Assembly (NCBI GenBank): GCA_016707785.1
Contig: JADJGZ010000050.1
Coordinates: 1-13,917, forward strand
Source of the DNA: Bacteroidales bacterium
GTDB taxonomy: Bacteria; Bacteroidota; Bacteroidia; Bacteroidales; UBA4417
Direction of reading: 5' to 3'
DNA length: 13,917 nt
The position numbers and the translations under genes were made by a program. Within the stretch, counting starts at the first letter, position 1. Each line of letters starts with the position of its first letter. The notes under the pieces are model-generated. The model was given only the letters and a program-made list of their open reading frames with translations. It was not told the DNA's origin and searched no databases. Shown here piece after piece: positions 13,360 through 13,917 of this stretch.

Positions 13360-13917
13360 ATGAAAGCTTTCCTGGAATCGCTGGGACTCTTCAATGAGGC
13401 TGATATCAAAGAAATTGAAAGCATCGCGGAAAGGCGCATCCTGAAAAAGGGCGATTTCCTGATCAGGGAAGGCGAAATATGCAGGGAGGCAGCCATCCTC
13501 AGCAAAGGGATCTTACGCTCATTTTATTTATCCCCCACCGGGGAAGAAATTACCTACTGCTTCCTCTTCCCCACCTGTTTCGTGGCGGCTTATTCCTCGC
13601 TGATCACAGGGAACCCCTCCACGGAGAACCTGCAGGCGATAGCGGAAACCGAAGTGTATATCATCAGCAAAACGGAGCTCGACCGCCTCACCGATACCCA
13701 TCCCGGCTGGCAGCGCCTTAGGATGAACCTGGCAGAGCAGCAGTATGTGGAGTTTGAAAAGCGGATCTTCTCCTACCAGAAGGAGAAAGCCCTGCAGCGC
13801 TATATCGACCTCCTGACCTACCAGCCCGAATATATCCGTCATATCCCCATGCAATACCTCGCCTCCTACCTGGCCATCACCCCGCGCCACCTGAGCCGTT
13901 TACGCAGGGAAGTGGTT
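13360..13917 (+). CDS. Crp/Fnr-family transcriptional regulator (3' end missing)
   Basis: The frame from the ATG at 13360 stays open for 186 codons to the last base of the window. The N-terminal part is a cyclic-nucleotide-binding-type beta barrel: 'LKKGDFLIREGEICREAAILSKGILRSFY' and 'EEITYCFLFPTCFVAAYSSLITG' follow the family pattern, with 'ENLQAIAETEVYIISKTELDRL' completing the domain. A long linking helix (about 120-150) precedes a helix-turn-helix, 'HIPMQYLASYLAITPRHLSRLRRE'. The classical cAMP-contact residues of E. coli Crp are not evident, so the ligand is unknown. There is no Fnr-type N-terminal cysteine cluster. The family in Bacteroidota is usually about 190 residues, so only a few residues should be missing. 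The gene follows a repeat copy and has its own putative promoter; its targets cannot be read from this window. Confidence 0.88.
   Translation, partial: MKAFLESLGLFNEADIKEIESIAERRILKKGDFLIREGEICREAAILSKGILRSFYLSPTGEEITYCFLFPTCFVAAYSSLITGNPSTENLQAIAETEVYIISKTELDRLTDTHPGWQRLRMNLAEQQYVEFEKRIFSYQKEKALQRYIDLLTYQPEYIRHIPMQYLASYLAITPRHLSRLRREVV

Noticed and set aside
13479..13890. Frames at 13479-13721 (plus) and 13528-13890 (minus)
   Set aside because: Both overlap the Crp/Fnr-family gene in other frames; the open frame from 13360 has clear family motifs and explains the region.

Overview
The window looks like a chromosomal segment of a member of the Bacteroidota, probably an uncultured one. Three things point there: a giant secreted protein ending in a gliding-motility/type IX secretion (type B) C-terminal domain; promoter boxes of the TAnnTTTG type ahead of most genes; and the intergenic repeats, both C-rich/G-rich palindromes and a family built on 'ATTCGTGG'. 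I saw no tRNA, rRNA, CRISPR array, integrase or transposase. Most of the window is ordinary housekeeping and accessory content, and I do not see a clear new defence or biosynthetic system.

Layout. (1) Positions 2-3808 hold the 3' part of a very large surface protein: a fibronectin-III-like domain, Ig/PKD-like domains, a tandem duplication of a roughly 255-residue three-domain cassette, a SprB-type repeat, a cohesin-like domain and a T9SS sorting domain. (2) Positions 3911-8179 hold a tungstate/molybdate ABC importer (wtpA, wtpB, wtpC). It is split after wtpA by a 425-bp gap full of palindromic repeats and by an alpha/alpha-toroid protein of unknown function that keeps prenyltransferase-like Asp-x-Cys and His residues. 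wtpB and wtpC overlap by 8 bp, and wtpC starts with GTG. (3) On the minus strand, 9519-8183, lie an unrecognised 153-residue protein and a YhhQ-type queuosine-precursor transporter that converges on wtpC with a 3-bp gap. (4) Positions 9897-13917 hold three plus-strand genes: a pentapeptide-repeat protein, a short UvrA-like ATPase without the UvrB-binding insert and with a +1 frameshift right after its first Walker A, and a Crp/Fnr-family regulator cut by the window end. Each of these three genes is preceded by a same-orientation copy of one interspersed repeat whose 47-bp 3' core (18+9+20 bp) is strongly conserved.

How the genes work together: WtpA captures the oxyanion in the periplasm and WtpB/WtpC move it across the inner membrane, to supply a tungsten or molybdenum enzyme not in this window. 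The queuosine transporter serves tRNA modification. The short UvrA-like protein belongs to a group linked to tolerance of DNA-binding drugs, and pentapeptide proteins sometimes protect gyrase. Any joint role for those two neighbours is speculation. The best items for a second look are the repeat family ahead of three successive genes, the UvrA frameshift, the toroid protein inside the tungstate locus and the cassette duplication in the adhesin.
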